A DNA stretch of 64,000 bases from Callorhinus ursinus (GCF_003265705.1 NW_020312828.1:56659701-56723700); one strand, 5' to 3'. Counted from the stretch's first letter, positions 41,905-56,340 are shown. The notes: generated by a model from the letters alone, not told the origin. Made by a program: numbers and translations.

Positions 41905-44139
41905 CTTTTCGAAAGACAAAAGAATCACTGTATAATTAATGAATCAGAAATCCTTTACAATCCAGCATTGTAACTGCCACCTGTGTGAATTTTACTTCCT
42001 ATGAACATCATATAATTTTCTATTTTCTTGACAATCTATTGACATAACTTTTGGGAGACAAAACTAACTCAGAACTTTTTGTCATCACAGAAGAGGTCTT
42101 CTGAATTGAAATATACATATTTTTCTTAACACCCTGGTGGTTCAAAAGCTCTACAAATATTTCAGTGAATTTTGGAAGCTGTACTTCTTGTAATCTGAAG
42201 GACCTAAATGCCAGTCTTGGTAGTAATATTTTAGAGCATGTTGTTTACATGTAACTTTGAAGTTATTTCCAGACACCTATATCATTTTAGGTCATGCATT
42301 TCATTTTGGTTGATGTCTAAATAGACCCCCCACATTCCATATTCCTCTCTCCCAGTTTATTAAAGAATTTCCATGCTGCCAAGAATGCTTACATATGGTG
42401 ATAAAAATGTCAATAAAATAAAACTTTCTTCATCTTCTGAAGTCTGAAATGTCAAAAGATAATGTCAAATGGCTTTTTCATATATATGTACTTTTAAGAC
42501 TATTCAGCCTGGCAGGATCCATTTACCCTTTGTAACTTCAGTGTATTCATCTGAGAAAAATAAGACTTTAGTGGTAACTAGAAAGAAATAGATTGGACTT
42601 GGACTATATATGTCATAACCTGTTATTTCCAAAGGAAAAATATACAATATGTCAAGCTATTCTTGGGGTTAAAGTGCTGTTTTCAGTATATTTATATCAA
42701 AATTTATCATGAATATCAACATAAAGATTTAGTCTATAATATAGTCAATTTAATGTTTATAATTGATTTGAAGAATTTCCCTTTAAGTTATTATGATCAT
42801 CAGAACTACAATTTAATGTGCTGACTTTTAAATTCCATCTTTGGGCACAAATTTAATAAAAAGACATTTACATTGTTCACATGATAGAAAAATGATTCAA
42901 ATATGAAAAAAATTAATGATGACTGGGGCATATATTTGAATTTTTAAAGCATTTCTTCTTTGTATGTCTAATAACATTTTTAAAAAATTTAAAGCAAATC
43001 TATTGTAGGACAAAATCACAAAATTGTGATGTCAGTGACAAGTCAATTTTGAAGTGTAAAAGACAAACTGTTAATAAATTAAAATCGAACTATCATCTTA
43101 TAGCTTTAAAATCAAAGTAAATAGACAAAAATTATTTTATTTGTACACTATATATGGAAATTTATATAAATGAGTAAATATGAGAGTATATTTTAAACAC
43201 TAAAATTCAAAATTTATTGAAGCCTATGTCTATAATTGTTTTGTGAGAATTGTTAATAAAATATTTATGAAAGTAATTTTCAGTTGAACTGATTAGCAAT
43301 GACCCTTGGGTTGGGGAGACATGGTCCGAACACTGTACAGAAAAGAGATGCCTGATTAGCTCTGAAATATTCTGTTATGGAGCACATACCCATGCCTCTG
43401 ACATGATTTGGGATGGGAAAAAAAAGGAATATAATCTTTGTACAATGAAGAACTATTTATATACACTTATTCAACAAGAAACGAAAATTATTGGCTCAGT
43501 ATCATTAGACCTTATAAACAGGAAGGCATATAGAAAAGTTATTTCATCTCGATATTAAAAAGGATTTTCAGCTCATATCTTTCTAAATACTACTCAGTGA
43601 AAAGTGGTAGTGACAAAACAATTCTTTTTTTCAAAACTAAAGGTTTTTAATGATGTGCTGGTCATTTCCCTTTCAATATTAGACTTATTTAGCAAGTATC
43701 ATAAATGGATGATAAAAACAAAAACAAAGATTTTTACCAAGATACGTTTATCTTTTAACTTTCTCATATAAAGGACTTATTAAATAGGTCAGATCCACAC
43801 ATTTGAGCAACAATGTTACTATTTTGTGAGAATGCAAGAGAAACAAATCTAATGGAAAAAAGCATTAAAAATATCAGAGTTTAACTTACAACTAACATAT
43901 ATAAGTCATCAATATCCTAAATGCTTTTAATCTTTTCAAAAATCCCAAGAGGTAGGATTGTCATGACAGTGGGGACACTGAGACACAGAGAATTTACATA
44001 AACTGCTCAAAAAGCCTCAGTGGAGAAACTGTGATTTAAATTCATGTCTAATTGAATAGTGTTTGTTTCTGTGCTCTGTAGCCACAACCATACTGAGGAT
44101 GTAGGTGAGATGTGTACTGAAGTTGTAAGTATCACATAC
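41905..44139 (-). other. CSMD3: Intron between CUB 14 and sushi 14 exons
   Basis: This 2.2 kb AT-rich intron has a probable MIR near 43895-44065 and no other recognised element. Confidence 0.8.
43895..44065 (-). repeat. Probable MIR
   Basis: Reverse MIR pattern: aatcccaagaggtaggattg, ggacactgagacacagagaa and actgtgatttaaattcatg. Confidence 0.7.
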
Positions 44140-44286
44140 CTATATATCTTATCCGGAAGCCTTTTTTGTTATTGCCATGATCTGCGGACCATTGGAGAAA
44201 TACTTCATGACCATTGCTTGTTATATTAAAAGCAGATGAATAATCTCCACTGAGGGAAATAAGCACTGGGCTTTGAATATTTGGTC
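44140..44286 (-). CDS. CSMD3: CSMD3 exon: second half of CUB domain 14
   Basis: This 147-nt exon encodes 49 residues, beginning GPNIQSPVLISLSG. It ends with the CUB signature FLQWSADHG...KKGFRIRYI, in which the SADH...GF.I.Y motif marks the last strands. There is one N-glycosylation sequon, FNIT, at residue 21. It contains no cysteine at all, so the second disulfide of a classical four-cysteine CUB is missing, a feature I also recall for other CSMD CUB domains. The acceptor follows ctttccaaag and the donor is gtatgtga. The next exon starts directly with the first CCP cysteine region, so CUB 14 and sushi 14 are closely apposed. Confidence 0.96.
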
Positions 44287-44698
44287 CTTTGGAAAGAAAA
44301 TACTATAATTTAGATATAACTGAACAATTCTGTTCCAATTTATCTTTAATATTTATATATTTAGAATATTATATGATATATGGTAATAGAATATATTTAG
44401 AATAGTGTGATATGTGGTGACATTGCTCCAAAACCAATTTAAGCAATCAACAGTAGCTTAAAACATATCTCTGTTTTAAACATTTAACTCCATAGCTGAA
44501 GAATCTACAATTTGTAGAATAATAAGCTAACTACAGTTTTCACATGGTGTGTAGATAAACTGGATGTTGATACTTCTAAAAATACCTAAAAGATAAAATA
44601 AAATCATACAAGCAGTTGTTTACACTGAAGGTCTGCAAATATAACTAGAGTAGTTGAACTGAATTTATGAATATGCAGTAGATATAAACCATGGTTAC
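44287..44698 (-). other. CSMD3: Short intron within CUB 14
   Basis: A 412-bp intron splits the CUB domain after the VYDG motif. It is AT-rich and I see no repeat in it. Confidence 0.9.
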
Positions 44699-44887
44699 CA
44701 TCATACACCTGAAGAACATCAAATTCCTTTTCTGTCTGGAAGAACTCTACAAACATGCTGATATTATATCCTTTTTCTACTGAGATGCTCCAGGCACACA
44801 TTTGAAGATTTGGGTAACTGTCAGGATACCCAGGGCTCAATATGACTCCTGTGGAATCTAGCCGTAATTCATTGGCAGGGCAGAGCA
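44699..44887 (-). CDS. CSMD3: CSMD3 exon: first half of CUB domain 14
   Basis: This 189-nt exon encodes VLCPANELRLDSTGVILSPG and continues to LQVYDG. Recognisable CUB elements are the G.ILSPGYP turn (residues 14-22), the C31-AW pair, a YNIS glycosylation sequon at 42, the FFQTEKEFDVLQVYDG strand, and acidic residues E48, D57 and D63 where calcium-binding CUB domains carry ligands. Cysteines 3 and 31 should form the single N-terminal disulfide. The acceptor is ctttgatag and the donor is gtaacc. Only 412 bp separate it from the exon that completes the domain, the shortest intron in the window. This is the last CUB domain by family order. Confidence 0.96.
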
Positions 44888-46279
44888 CTATCAAAGAGAG
44901 ATATCGTTAAATAATGCTAGTCTTTTAGACCTAAGTGAAAACTGCATTTTAAACACCTGGGACTCTGCTTTCATGTTTAATAACTATAAAGGAGAAAATA
45001 CCTTGAATCATGTGTTAGAAGAGATCATTTGTATTAAGCTTACAGTTCAAACAATGGAAGAATGACCCAAAAATTATGGTACTGATTTCCTTTTGTTTAA
45101 ATTACATGGAAGATGCATTACTTTTCTGTATAATAAACACATAGATAATTAAAAAATAAGACAGTTATCTCCTGTATTATAAGTACACAGATCATTAAAA
45201 GGTAAAACATTTATCTACTTCGATTTCTTTGTGTTCTTCCCCTACCTTTCCTCATCTTGTGTCCCCTTCTCTTGCCTCTCTCATCTAGGTCATTGCATGT
45301 CCTTTTCGTTCCGTACTTTTTTACTCACTCTCTTCTCTTCTCAAACTTTAACTCACTCAGGTATGTAGGGCCAGATAAGAAACTGTACTGTTTCAAGAGT
45401 ATTTATTCTGGGTAAGGCTACTCCTGATTTCAGAAATATGGGTAAACCATGAAAATTCAACACAATTTTAGGTTACCAATTATCTTTCAGTTCTTTGTGA
45501 GAATGAGCTAGGCTTGGAAACACCAAATACAGTTGCTGGAATATAGATGACGAGATGAAGGATTTATATATTCATCATTTCCTGGATGCAAGGGCAATGA
45601 AATATTTTGAGTTGTAAAGTCTCCATGTGGTATAGGGATGGAAAAGAATAAGCAAACTAGTAGATTATGGCAACATATAATTGCTCTTTATTCAAGTTAA
45701 TAATTTGAAAAGAAATAATTCAAAAATAAAAGCCACCATAACTAATATTGAGATATTTAGAAATTGACTATAGAATATAGCATAGTTAAATATGGTGAAA
45801 ATACAAAGGACTAAATATAGAATATAGTAAAGCTAAAACATATAAGAGCTGTTTTATTTTTTCATTTTTTGGCTTTTACTTGTGTTTCTTCTACTTTGGT
45901 CTGAGATATTTGCTTCTTGGATATGGTTTGAAGATTTTCAAAAATAAGTAAATGGTAGCAGGTCATTCTCAGTCTAAAAAGAGAAACCCTACCATTGCTT
46001 TTCACAAAATGACAAATATATAAAATAAAAAAGTTCACTTGACAGTTGGAAATGGAATGGAAAATTTGAGTCAAAGATGAAGAACATTCATGAATATATA
46101 GCTATGGCATATTGAAATGATGGGACATATATAACTGTATGAGAAGTTAAGTTTTAAGGAAGGGTTTATTTAGTGTGTGCTCAGCTATTTAATATTTCTG
46201 GAATACTTAGCTAAGTATCTTTTTGGGTTACTGAGCATGTTACCTCCTCACAAAAACCATTTAGCAACTTCACAGTATG

Positions 46280-46740
46280 AAAACAAAGCCCTCCAAGTTC
46301 AGTCCTTGCCTGCCTCCCCAACTTTGTTTCCTGCTGTGCTCTGCCACTGAAATGAAATGCTCTGAACATATTGGATGAACTACTTACAGCTTTTTGAACT
46401 CTGCACATTCCTTCATGCTTCTGTTTCAAATGTCCTTCTTTCATCAGCTGCATTTGAAATGTTACTGCATTTCAATGCCCAGATGAAGTGTCTCATCCTT
46501 TGTGAGATACTTCCTGAACCTCTCCTCCATCAACCTGAGCAGAATTGTTGATTTCCTTCTTGGTGTCTCCATAATGTTCTATTATTGCAGTTAGCAATTT
46601 CATGGCTATTTCCTTATTTTTTTTTTGTCCCCCTTCCTAGGCTCTGGTTATTGAAAAGCAAGTGCCATGTCTTGTTTAATATGTTGGCCCCAATATTCTA
46701 AACTGAACAAATATTCCATATTACTTTTGAGCATCTGATA
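46280..46740 (+). repeat. Probable L2
   Basis: Pyrimidine-rich, L2-like order of motifs: cttgcctgcctccccaac, actctgcacattccttcatg, tgagatacttcctgaacctc and ccaatattctaaactgaaca. Diverged and non-coding. Confidence 0.6.
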
Positions 46741-46809
46741 TGATTCAACATAATTTACTATAAATACACAAATTAACCTATTTTCATACTATTCATCAAG
46801 AAGCCCAAC

Positions 46810-46985
46810 AACTATCCGGAATAAGAGACATATTTATTGATTGTGACTACATGTTAAGATACCGTTAAGCACCTTTTGTGCATTATTTCACTTATCACAA
46901 CAACTTTAGAAAATATGTACAATTTTTACCCCCATTATACATATGAGGGAACTGATGCTCAGAAAGTCTAAAATGCATAAAGTGT
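46810..46985 (-). repeat. Probable MIR
   Basis: Reverse MIR pattern: catttattgattgtgacta-like start, ttaagcaccttttgtgcatt and cccattatacatatgaggga. Confidence 0.7.
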
Positions 46986-47102
46986 TACAGTTTCACCTGG
47001 ATGGACCCCACAATTTTAACCATCAAATATACCACTCCTTTTACTCCATCTATGTCAAACTCTTTAAAGAGCAACACAATTAGAATTGCTGTCCATATTT
47101 TA

Positions 47103-47312
47103 TTTATTTATTTATTTTTAAAGATTTTATTTATTTTTTTGACAGAGAGAGAGGGACACAGCAAGAGAGGGAACACAAGCAGTGGGAGTGGGAGAGGGAG
47201 AAGCAGGCTTCCTGCGGAGCAGGGAGCCTGATGCGGGGCTCGATCCCAGGACCCTGGGATCATCACCTGAGCCAAAGGCAGACACTTAATGACTGAGCCA
47301 CCCAGGCACCCC
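47103..47312 (-). mobile_element. Can-SINE, reverse orientation
   Basis: Begins with TTTA repeats, contains gggaacacaagcagtgg and ends gagccacccaggcacccc. A 16-bp duplication, tgctgtccatatttta, lies at 47087-47102 and 47313-47328. Confidence 0.95.
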
Positions 47313-48439
47313 TGCTGTCCATATTTTAAATGTGATATAGAAAACTAAAAGGGAAGAATAACAACATTGCTGCAGCCCCTTTTAGGAAAATTGAAAAAAT
47401 ATTAAATTATTTAAGATAGACTAAAAACAATGCACATTAATTCTAACAGACTCCAAAAAAAAATGATTATTTTAGCAAGCTTGTGAATTAACTCAAAGAA
47501 AAAAAATGTAAAGTCAGAGTTTTGGCTTAAGTGCTTGGTCAATTAATTAATATAGTAACACTGCATAAACTAATTCTGAGGGATTATTTATTACTTTTTA
47601 GCTAGTATCTGAAGTGTCATTATGTGATAAAAATTAGTCTTTTCTGTATTTTCCATAGTACATAGAATAGGAAGAGATACAATTATTAACCTATAGGAAA
47701 TTCTAATTTTAAAAACAAAATATTGAAAGTCTGAAAGATGAGGATTATTAAATAGCTGTTATCTGGATTGTTTTATTTTAATTTTTAGAAATTTATTAAA
47801 TTGGGATCCAGATTAAAAAAAATTAAGTGTTGCCCTCCAAGAGCTCACAATGTATTTATATATTGGAGTCAAAGAAGAAGTCCTGACATGTAGCTTGTTC
47901 ACAAATTCCTATATCTACCCAAGTTATTTTTCCATGTATAACTTCCCAAAAGGCTAAAATTCTATCCTCCTCACATGTCTAAATGTCTGAATATGTATCC
48001 TTCATAATCCTAAGTGGCTAAAACATAGTCTTGTATAAAGGAGGAAATTGAATGAATGACATTTAAATATCAGGATTACAGGTGATAGACTTCAAAAAAT
48101 CCATACAACTTCAAGATGCTCTAAAGTCATTGACTAAGAGAAAGAAAAAATTTCACATTGGTGTTGGTTTTTACCCCCAAACATGTCTTTCTGTAAAGCC
48201 CCTTGTGAAAATCCTTCCATTTTATTTTAAGGATTCCAATGAGGTAGAAAATTAAATGTTAATTCCTACTTATATTATGTTTGGAATAATAAACAGAATT
48301 TTTGTTTTAGGTTCATTTTAACAGTTAAGATCCTGCACAGGAAACAGATTTCCATTTCTCAGGAATAAATCCCAAAGAAGGAAGTAACCCAAGAAAATCT
48401 GGGGAGAGACAATCAAGTTCAATTCAATTTTATTCAAAT

Positions 48440-48960
48440 TAACCAATATTTATAATTAGTTACTATGTGGTGGGCACTGTTCTGGGCCCTATGGAGTTAC
48501 ACAAAATAACAATACATGACTTCTGAACATTAAAATTCTAGCCCATTATTTAAGATCCATCAGGGTCTTGCCCTTGTAATTCCACAGTGAATGTCTTGAA
48601 GTCTATACTTCTGTTTTTTTGTTTTTTTTTTTTACTTGTGTGTCTTTGTATATTCATCTGTCACTTGGACCACCACTTATCTATCTCTATTCTACCAAAG
48701 TCTCACTTGTCATATGGAACCAAGACTCAGGGAGCAATGCTTCCATCAAGCTTTGCCTGTCCCATAAACAACTAAACGTTACATGATTTGATAGCCCCCT
48801 GGCCTGTTTCCTAAACACTCTATTGCTACCAACTGTATGGCTGTCATATCCCATAAAGCATGTTTGCCCTCACAGCAAGGACCATTTATAGCTTGTTTTT
48901 TGTTTATTTTTTGTTTTTCACTCAAACCTTCATGCTTAACAGATGCTCCATTAAAGTTTA
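48440..48960 (+). repeat. Probable L2 fragments
   Basis: Contains actatgtggtgggcactgtt and ctgggccctatggagttaca, then a pyrimidine-rich L2-like stretch with ctcacagcaaggaccattta. Limits are uncertain. Confidence 0.5.
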
Positions 48961-49302
48961 ATGGCTTTAGTGGTTAGAACAGAAACTTTCAAATAAAGGC
49001 AATCAACATTGAAGACTTTATTTAAGGTTTCTCTTATTTTCCATCTCCATTTCCACCCCTCATGGCAAAATTAATTTAAATAAATTGAACTGACTTTGGG
49101 ATAAGCTAAAAAAAAAATAAATAAACTTTGGGAGAATAAAATGTTTAAAGTTAAATCTGAGAAATAATGTAATAAAAGATACTACATATGAGTTGTATAA
49201 CTTTAACATTATGGTCAGTTAAATATTTAATGTTTATGTAAAATAGACTTTTCCCAATTTTGCCAGTATTGAATCAAGCATAAAACAAATACTTAAAGAT
49301 CA

Positions 49303-50372
<1,070 letters not shown>

Positions 50373-50453
50373 CTATTTCAAATTCATCATCTTCTGTCAA
50401 AATTTCAGCATTGGGTACGGGTGGTGGAGGTTGGCACACTCTTAGTTGATAAG
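50373..50453 (-). CDS. CSMD3: CSMD3 exon: N-terminal part of sushi domain 13
   Basis: This 81-nt exon encodes 27 residues. It opens AYQLRVCQPPPPVPNAEI, which ends the CUB-sushi linker and supplies the first sushi cysteine (residue 7). It closes with the acidic stretch LTEDDEFEIG, whose Gly codon is completed by the next exon. On the coding strand the acceptor is ttttatag and the donor is gtaaag. The proline run and the acidic loop are typical of this position in CSMD proteins. The exon cannot fold alone, because the other three cysteines lie in the next exon. The preceding exon, which should encode the second half of CUB 13, was not found in the 13.5 kb upstream. Confidence 0.93.
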
Positions 50454-50879
50454 CTATAAAAATAGACAATGTGTTTATTCCTTCTCTGAGAAGGTATACA
50501 TATTCACATATATGAAAAAACACAAAATTATGCAAGGGTTATTTATAAGAATAAAAATAAATGGTGTAACTTTATCAAGTTTCAATTATTTATTCTTTAA
50601 ACATACTACAGTATTGAGGGAAAATAAATCATTCCTTTGATAACAAAATACTTTCCCATGGTAAGAATACTTACCTGTAACTTCTTATTTCTCACCCTCA
50701 TTCTATTCCTTCTTGTTATGTGCTTCATAACACCTGTTATTTTTCTCTTTGGTGTGATCGCAATTTGGAATTATATATTCATATTTGTTATGTGCTCAAT
50801 GCCCATCTTCCCCAAGGTTCATCACAGAATCCCCTTCACCTAGCAAAGTGTCTGGCATATAGTTACAGTTGCAAACAGG

Positions 50880-51128
50880 TACTCAATGCTTACTCTATTC
50901 CAAGAAATATTATAAATACTATACTTATAGTAACTCTATTAGTCCTCAAAAATGTTATTTATTTTATTACTTAATTTATGATTAGGTCCATAATTATGCC
51001 CATTTTATATAAGAGAAAACTGTTGAAGGGAATTAAAGAATTTGTCTAAATCACACAGCTATAATGAGACAAAACTGGGATTTGAACTTAGGAGTTCTGA
51101 CTCCAGAGCCTTCTCACACATGCTATAT
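50880..51128 (-). repeat. MIR
   Basis: Reverse MIR pattern: tactcaatgcttactctatt, aattatgcccattttatata and tgggatttgaacttaggagt. Confidence 0.75.
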
Positions 51129-52341
51129 TAATATATTCATGAAATATCTGTTTGTTAAATTTCATGTTTCTAATAATCTACATCACTTGAATAGGTCAAC
51201 CTCATTACATTAGAAAGATTTCTATTTGGCATAATTTAAAGGCCATCAAAAAAATAAAAGCCATTTATAAATATGAGCATCATGACTACTAACCCCACCT
51301 GATATCTATATCACAATCATTTGCTTGATTAAAGTCTTATTTTTATGAAGATTTTTTAAAAATGTAATATAATCTTGTTCAGTCAAGAAACACACTTGAT
51401 TACTATTATAACATTTGAAAAAAAGTGTGTTTCATATGCTTAATTTATTACTTAAACTTAGGAGTTAAATAATGTATCTCAATGAACCAATAAAGAAACT
51501 GACACACAACTCTTACAGGGTTGAGCCAGGACTCCAGGCTCTGTCCTCTAACTCCAAAGCCCAGACCTTCAATACTGCCCCTATTGTGAGAAAATTATGA
51601 GAGTACTGAGGAAATTCAACTGGACCACTTAAAGAAAACTCCTGTAAAAGGAGATGGATAAAATACATTTTAAAGAATGAGTAAAATTTTTCCAGTTCTG
51701 AAGGGTAATCATGTGCATAAGAGCATTTCAGATGGAGGAGAAAACAGGAGCAAAATGTTGGGCATTGGTTCATCATCATGTAACAAGCCATTTATAAGAG
51801 GTCAGTAGGCTAATACACCTCCAGGTTACTAAGGACAGAAAAAGGATGAAAATTTGTCAAAATGTAGCTGAAGAGGAATGAATCAAGGAAAAATTTTGTT
51901 TCAATTTCCTGCTGTAAATTGTTGTATGTCTCCTCAAACATCTTCTTTCTAGTACTTCAGCCTGTTTATAAAATAAAAGCACTTGCTGTGCAAGGATGAT
52001 AATTTGCAAGTAAAACACTGCTCTACACAGAAGGGTTACCACTAGAGAAAAGACTCGCTGGGAAAGAAGCCTAGGACAGAAAAGTGTAAACTGGATTTTT
52101 GAGAAAAAAGTTTAGAGTAACATTAGGAATTTTGAAAACCATTTTCCTGAACTGAGACCTTAAAAGGGGTAGAATGACCAAGATAAACGGTAATTGTAAT
52201 AAATGTCAAAGAGGTAGAAGAAAGGGGATAGGAAGACAGAGCCTGCCAAGGAGAAACCCTCAGGAGACTGTGCTTGGGGGAATAGCATCCTTACTAATCT
52301 TGACATAGAACAGAGATCAACTCAGAAGTTAGTGAAGTATA

Positions 52342-52537
52342 GGGGCACCTGGGTGGCTCAGTTGGTTAAGCTACTGCCTTCGGCTCAAGTCATGATCCTG
52401 GAGTCCTGGGATCGAGTCCCGCATCGGGCTCCCTGCTCAGCGAGGAGCCTGCTTCTCCCTCTGACCCTCCCCCCTCTCATGTACTCTTTCTCTCTCATTC
52501 TTGCTCTCTCAAATAAATAAATCTTTAAAAAAAAAAA
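52342..52537 (+). mobile_element. Young Can-SINE (arctoid type)
   Basis: Plus-oriented full-length copy ending in a 12-A tail. The flanking duplication agaagttagtgaagt occurs at 52324-52338 and 52538-52552. Confidence 0.95.
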
Positions 52538-53571
52538 AGAAGTTAGTGAAGTGTAGAGATGCCCACACTTGTATTATTTCACTTTTGTTTGCTGCTAAAT
52601 TTATTTTTGATCATACTAATGATAAATTAATTTATTATTTTAAAGAAAAAGCACAATTATATCAATGAGGAATCCATGACTATTGCCATCTGTAGAACAT
52701 GCTTAAAATGACCTACATAACTCAGTTGCAGAGTTTAAAAGACTAGGGGTTGTAAATTATTATTAATGAGGAATATGGGGTTCAGAGATATTATGCTATT
52801 TTCCCAAGACCACATGGGTGCTGTGAGCTAAATTCTTTCCTATTCTCTCTTCTTTACCATCACCTGCAGTTTTATAAACTGTGTCCCTGGAGCCGTGGGA
52901 TCACCTTGGGGTCATGGAGGCCCTGAGGAGGTGTAATGTCCTTGCCTCTCACCTCTATCACATAAGAACAATTCTATGTTCATCAGTTCTGTAGATTTGA
53001 ATTCTGAATAAACTACCCTTTGAGCAAATTTTCTACAACCCCCATCTAAGTGATTTCATTGATTCTTTTGACTTCAAGTCTGATTTGTGTTTTAATTCAC
53101 AATTTTATATCACTTGGAATAAATACCTCTTCTGGATAAACAAATGTTTACTAAATAACATATAAATCACTGGTTTCCTTGTGATTTGTGAATAAACACT
53201 ATTCACTAGGGTAACTCTCCACTATAAAATTGCAAATGGGCATAAAATAGAAGCAACTGTGGGTCAGAGTGCTAGAAAATGAGATCTAAATAGGCTCTAA
53301 GATGCTTTTAACAGCTGAACTATGTAAATCTGACTATAATGTAAAGGAGAAGGAAATATTGAAAGAAAACCCTTTGCATCTGTTTTTCTTTTGACTCTCA
53401 AAAACACAGTCCTACAAAAAAATCAAATCATAAACAGCTATCAACAAATCTGTTCTCAATCTTCATCAATTTCTACTGGCTTGTTCACTAAAATAAGTCT
53501 AAAATGTGTCCAGTGTCTTTCCATTCTTTCTGCCAACATCTCAGTGTAGAGCCCTGTTATTTAATACCTAC

Positions 53572-53986
53572 TGTACTGAGCTGAATAGTACCCAACAAAA
53601 TTTATGTCTTTCTTGGAACCTTAGAATGTTATTTGGAAATAAGGTTGTTGCAGATGTAATGAGTTAATTTGAGGTCATATTGAATTAAGGTAGGCCTTTA
53701 AACCACTGTGACTGCTGTCATTATAAGAAGAGAGGAGACAGACATGGACACAGAGTGAAGACATGTGACAGGGCAGAGACTGGAATGCCAAAGATTTCTG
53801 GCTACCACCAGTAGCTAGGATGAGGCAAGAAAGGATCCCCGCCTATAGCCTTCAGAGATAGCATGGCCCTACTGATACACTGATTTTATACTTCTAGCCT
53901 CTAGAACCGTGAGAGAAAAAATTTCTGTTTACTTAAGGCACCCAGTTTGTGGTACCTTGTTACAGCAGCCCTAGGAAACGAATACA
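53572..53986 (+). mobile_element. MLT1-type ERVL-MaLR solo LTR
   Basis: Runs from tgtactgagctgaatagtac through tcattataagaagagaggag and ctagcctctagaaccgtgag to cacccagtttgtggtacctt. The order matches MLT1 LTRs, beginning TG and ending near CA. It is ancient and has no internal genes. Confidence 0.82.
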
Positions 53987-54094
53987 CCTGTATTATTAAA
54001 TCTGCCTACAGGATGTTTCTTGCCTTCTGTGTCTTTCTAGTGAAATCCTTCCTACACAAAAAGGAGGTGATGGAAAGGAGGTAACACAATATTT

Positions 54095-54290
54095 TTTTGG
54101 AATCCACTGTGTGGAAAGAACTCTGCAAGTTACTTTACATGAGTCCTTCATTTAATCCCCCAATTACTACATCAAGATATGTGTAAATAGCTCATGTTGC
54201 TAAAAGGGACACTAAATTTCAGAATTGTTGAATTATTTGCCCAGTTCAATGAGCCAGAATTTGAACCATATGCTTAAAAACTAAGCCATA
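54095..54290 (-). repeat. Probable MIR
   Basis: Diverged reverse MIR pattern with catgagtccttcatttaatc and gccagaatttgaaccatatg. Confidence 0.65.
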
Positions 54291-54699
54291 TTTTCTCCCA
54301 CATTTACAGACAAATCAACCTGGACTGGAGAATTATTTTGGTGCTGAGAACTATTTTTGGTGTTGCCATTTCCCTATTATCAATATGTAACTTGTCACGG
54401 CCTTACAGATTAAATTTATAATCTAAGATAAAACATATGAGATGTCAGCTATCTTTCACCTGAACTTTCTCAAGTCCCTTATATTTACCATGTTAATCCC
54501 TAATATGCACTGTCATTTTTGACAACCTTGCCAGCCTGGAAACTGGCACCATAATACTTAGCATTGAGTGTTCTACTGTCTCAAATAATTCCACCTTTAT
54601 TCATTAATGTGTTAGTTCTTGTTCCATGTTTAGCTTGTGTGGGACCATTTGGTACATATTTACATTTCCTATAATGTCTAACAGTTCATTTTGTTGTTT

Positions 54700-54875
54700 A
54701 TTAAATACATATTATTGAGGGCCTAGTGAGTGTCAGACACCATGTAATATGTGCTGGGAATGTGATCATGAACAAAGCAGACACAATCTTGCCTTTATAG
54801 GCACTAGTTGTCAGTGAGAAAGATATTAATCAAATTATCTTATTAATGAGTAGAAATTACTTATGAGTTGAAACA

Positions 54876-54915
<40 letters not shown>

Positions 54916-55340
54916 ATGCACTCATGCATCCACAAGTATGTGTGCCGGGGAGAGGGACGACATAGAAGAATAACCCAGGAAGAGGAATCAGCAAGTGTGA
55001 ACCAGCAAGGAGGAAGGCTGGGGTAGGGGGTTGAAGAGGGTAGGGGTGGAGGGGCTTGGGTGAGAGAGTCCTGGGCAGAGTGAGAAGGGATAAGAAAGAC
55101 TGGTAAACTGGGGCTAAGTCCCCCAGGAGGGTATAGGCCATGCTCGGGATTTGTTTATTGTAATCTTAGGAACATGGCAGGCCTGTGAAGAGTTTTACAT
55201 CCAGGAGGAATGTGATCAGATTTCTCCTTTAAAAAATAACTCTGGCTACAGTGGGAAAAATAAACACAACTGGAAAGGAACAAAGGTGAATATCCAGAGA
55301 CCCCCTAAAGAGTCTATATTGCAGCGGGTATTAAATAAAC
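54700..55340 (+). repeat. Probable L2 containing a TG microsatellite
   Basis: tgagtgtcagacaccatgta, atgaacaaagcagacacaat and, after the microsatellite, aggaatgtgatcagatttct and ataactctggctacagtggg. These are phrases I associate with L2-type elements. Confidence 0.55.
54879..54914. repeat. (TG)n microsatellite
   Basis: About 18 TG units, probably polymorphic, inside an L2-like segment. Confidence 0.95.
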
Positions 55341-55914
55341 AATTGTTGACTGGATCTAAAAAAACTCACAAGTGTCCTCAAATGACTTGACATTAAATTA
55401 GAAGTCTTGATTATGTTCTCCAAGGGCCTCTAACTTTGTTTAATTAACTTCAGCCCCATCTATTAACCAGTTTATAATTTTAGCTGCAAATGTAGAGAGT
55501 TCCTCTCCTCCACTTAAAACTCAAGTAGCCCTGATGTGTTATGTCACCTATGATTCCATTCACTCCTCATAAGAAACATTAAACCATATCTCTATACTTT
55601 CTCATAATAAACTTTGAAAAGTCAAACCTGTCTACAACCTAACCTTTACTGTAGTCTCTTCTATTCCCTGATCAACATAGCTCTCAAATGGATGACAGTG
55701 TAACATTTGATGACATGTCTAAAACTATATTCTATAGAATTTTATTCTTATCTGTCTTGCTTTCTCGAAACCTATCTTCCTGTCTCTTTTATAATTTTGT
55801 CCTCAGATGACTAAAATGGAGACATCGTCACTGATCACGTTAGCTAGAGTTAACCTCTCGCAGTTACTCTGTTTCACATCTATTTACCCTCTGGCAATTT
55901 TCACAATCTGTAGG

Positions 55915-56090
55915 AATTGTTTGCTGCCCATTTTCTTGCACTAGAATATAAACTGTGTGAGAGCAGGGACTTTCCATTATCTTATTAACAGCTAACTCCT
56001 CAGGTCATAATGCAGTACCTGACATAGCAGTGGTCAATAAATATTTTCTGAGTAACTGAGTGCTAGAACAATGAATGAATGAATGATGAA
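55915..56090 (+). repeat. Probable L2 3' end
   Basis: gtgagagcagggactttcca, cagtacctgacatagcagtg and tcaataaatattttctgagt form the usual L2 3' order, ending in imperfect GAAT repeats. Confidence 0.65.
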
Positions 56091-56129
56091 TGAGCAAAAC
56101 ATACATATTAAATAAATCCCTACCATATT

Positions 56130-56340
56130 GAGTGTGGACTCAATCCAGACTCTCTGGGTTGAGAGAGTGGCAAGTTACTTGACCTTGACCTCACTTGCCT
56201 AATTTGTAAATAGTAATGAAAATAGTAATGATAATAGTAATAACTTTATGCCAACTTAAAGGGTGATTACAAGGATCAAAATGTTTATATATGCAAAGCC
56301 TGGCACATAGTAAGTACTCTACAAGGATAAGCTCTTGTAT
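56130..56340 (+). repeat. MIR
   Basis: Forward MIR pattern: gactctctgggttgagagag, gtgattacaaggatcaaaat and gcctggcacatagtaagtac. Confidence 0.75.

Noticed and set aside
41684..41935. 83-residue plus-strand frame over the sushi 14 exon
   Set aside because: It is the antisense shadow of a confirmed exon.
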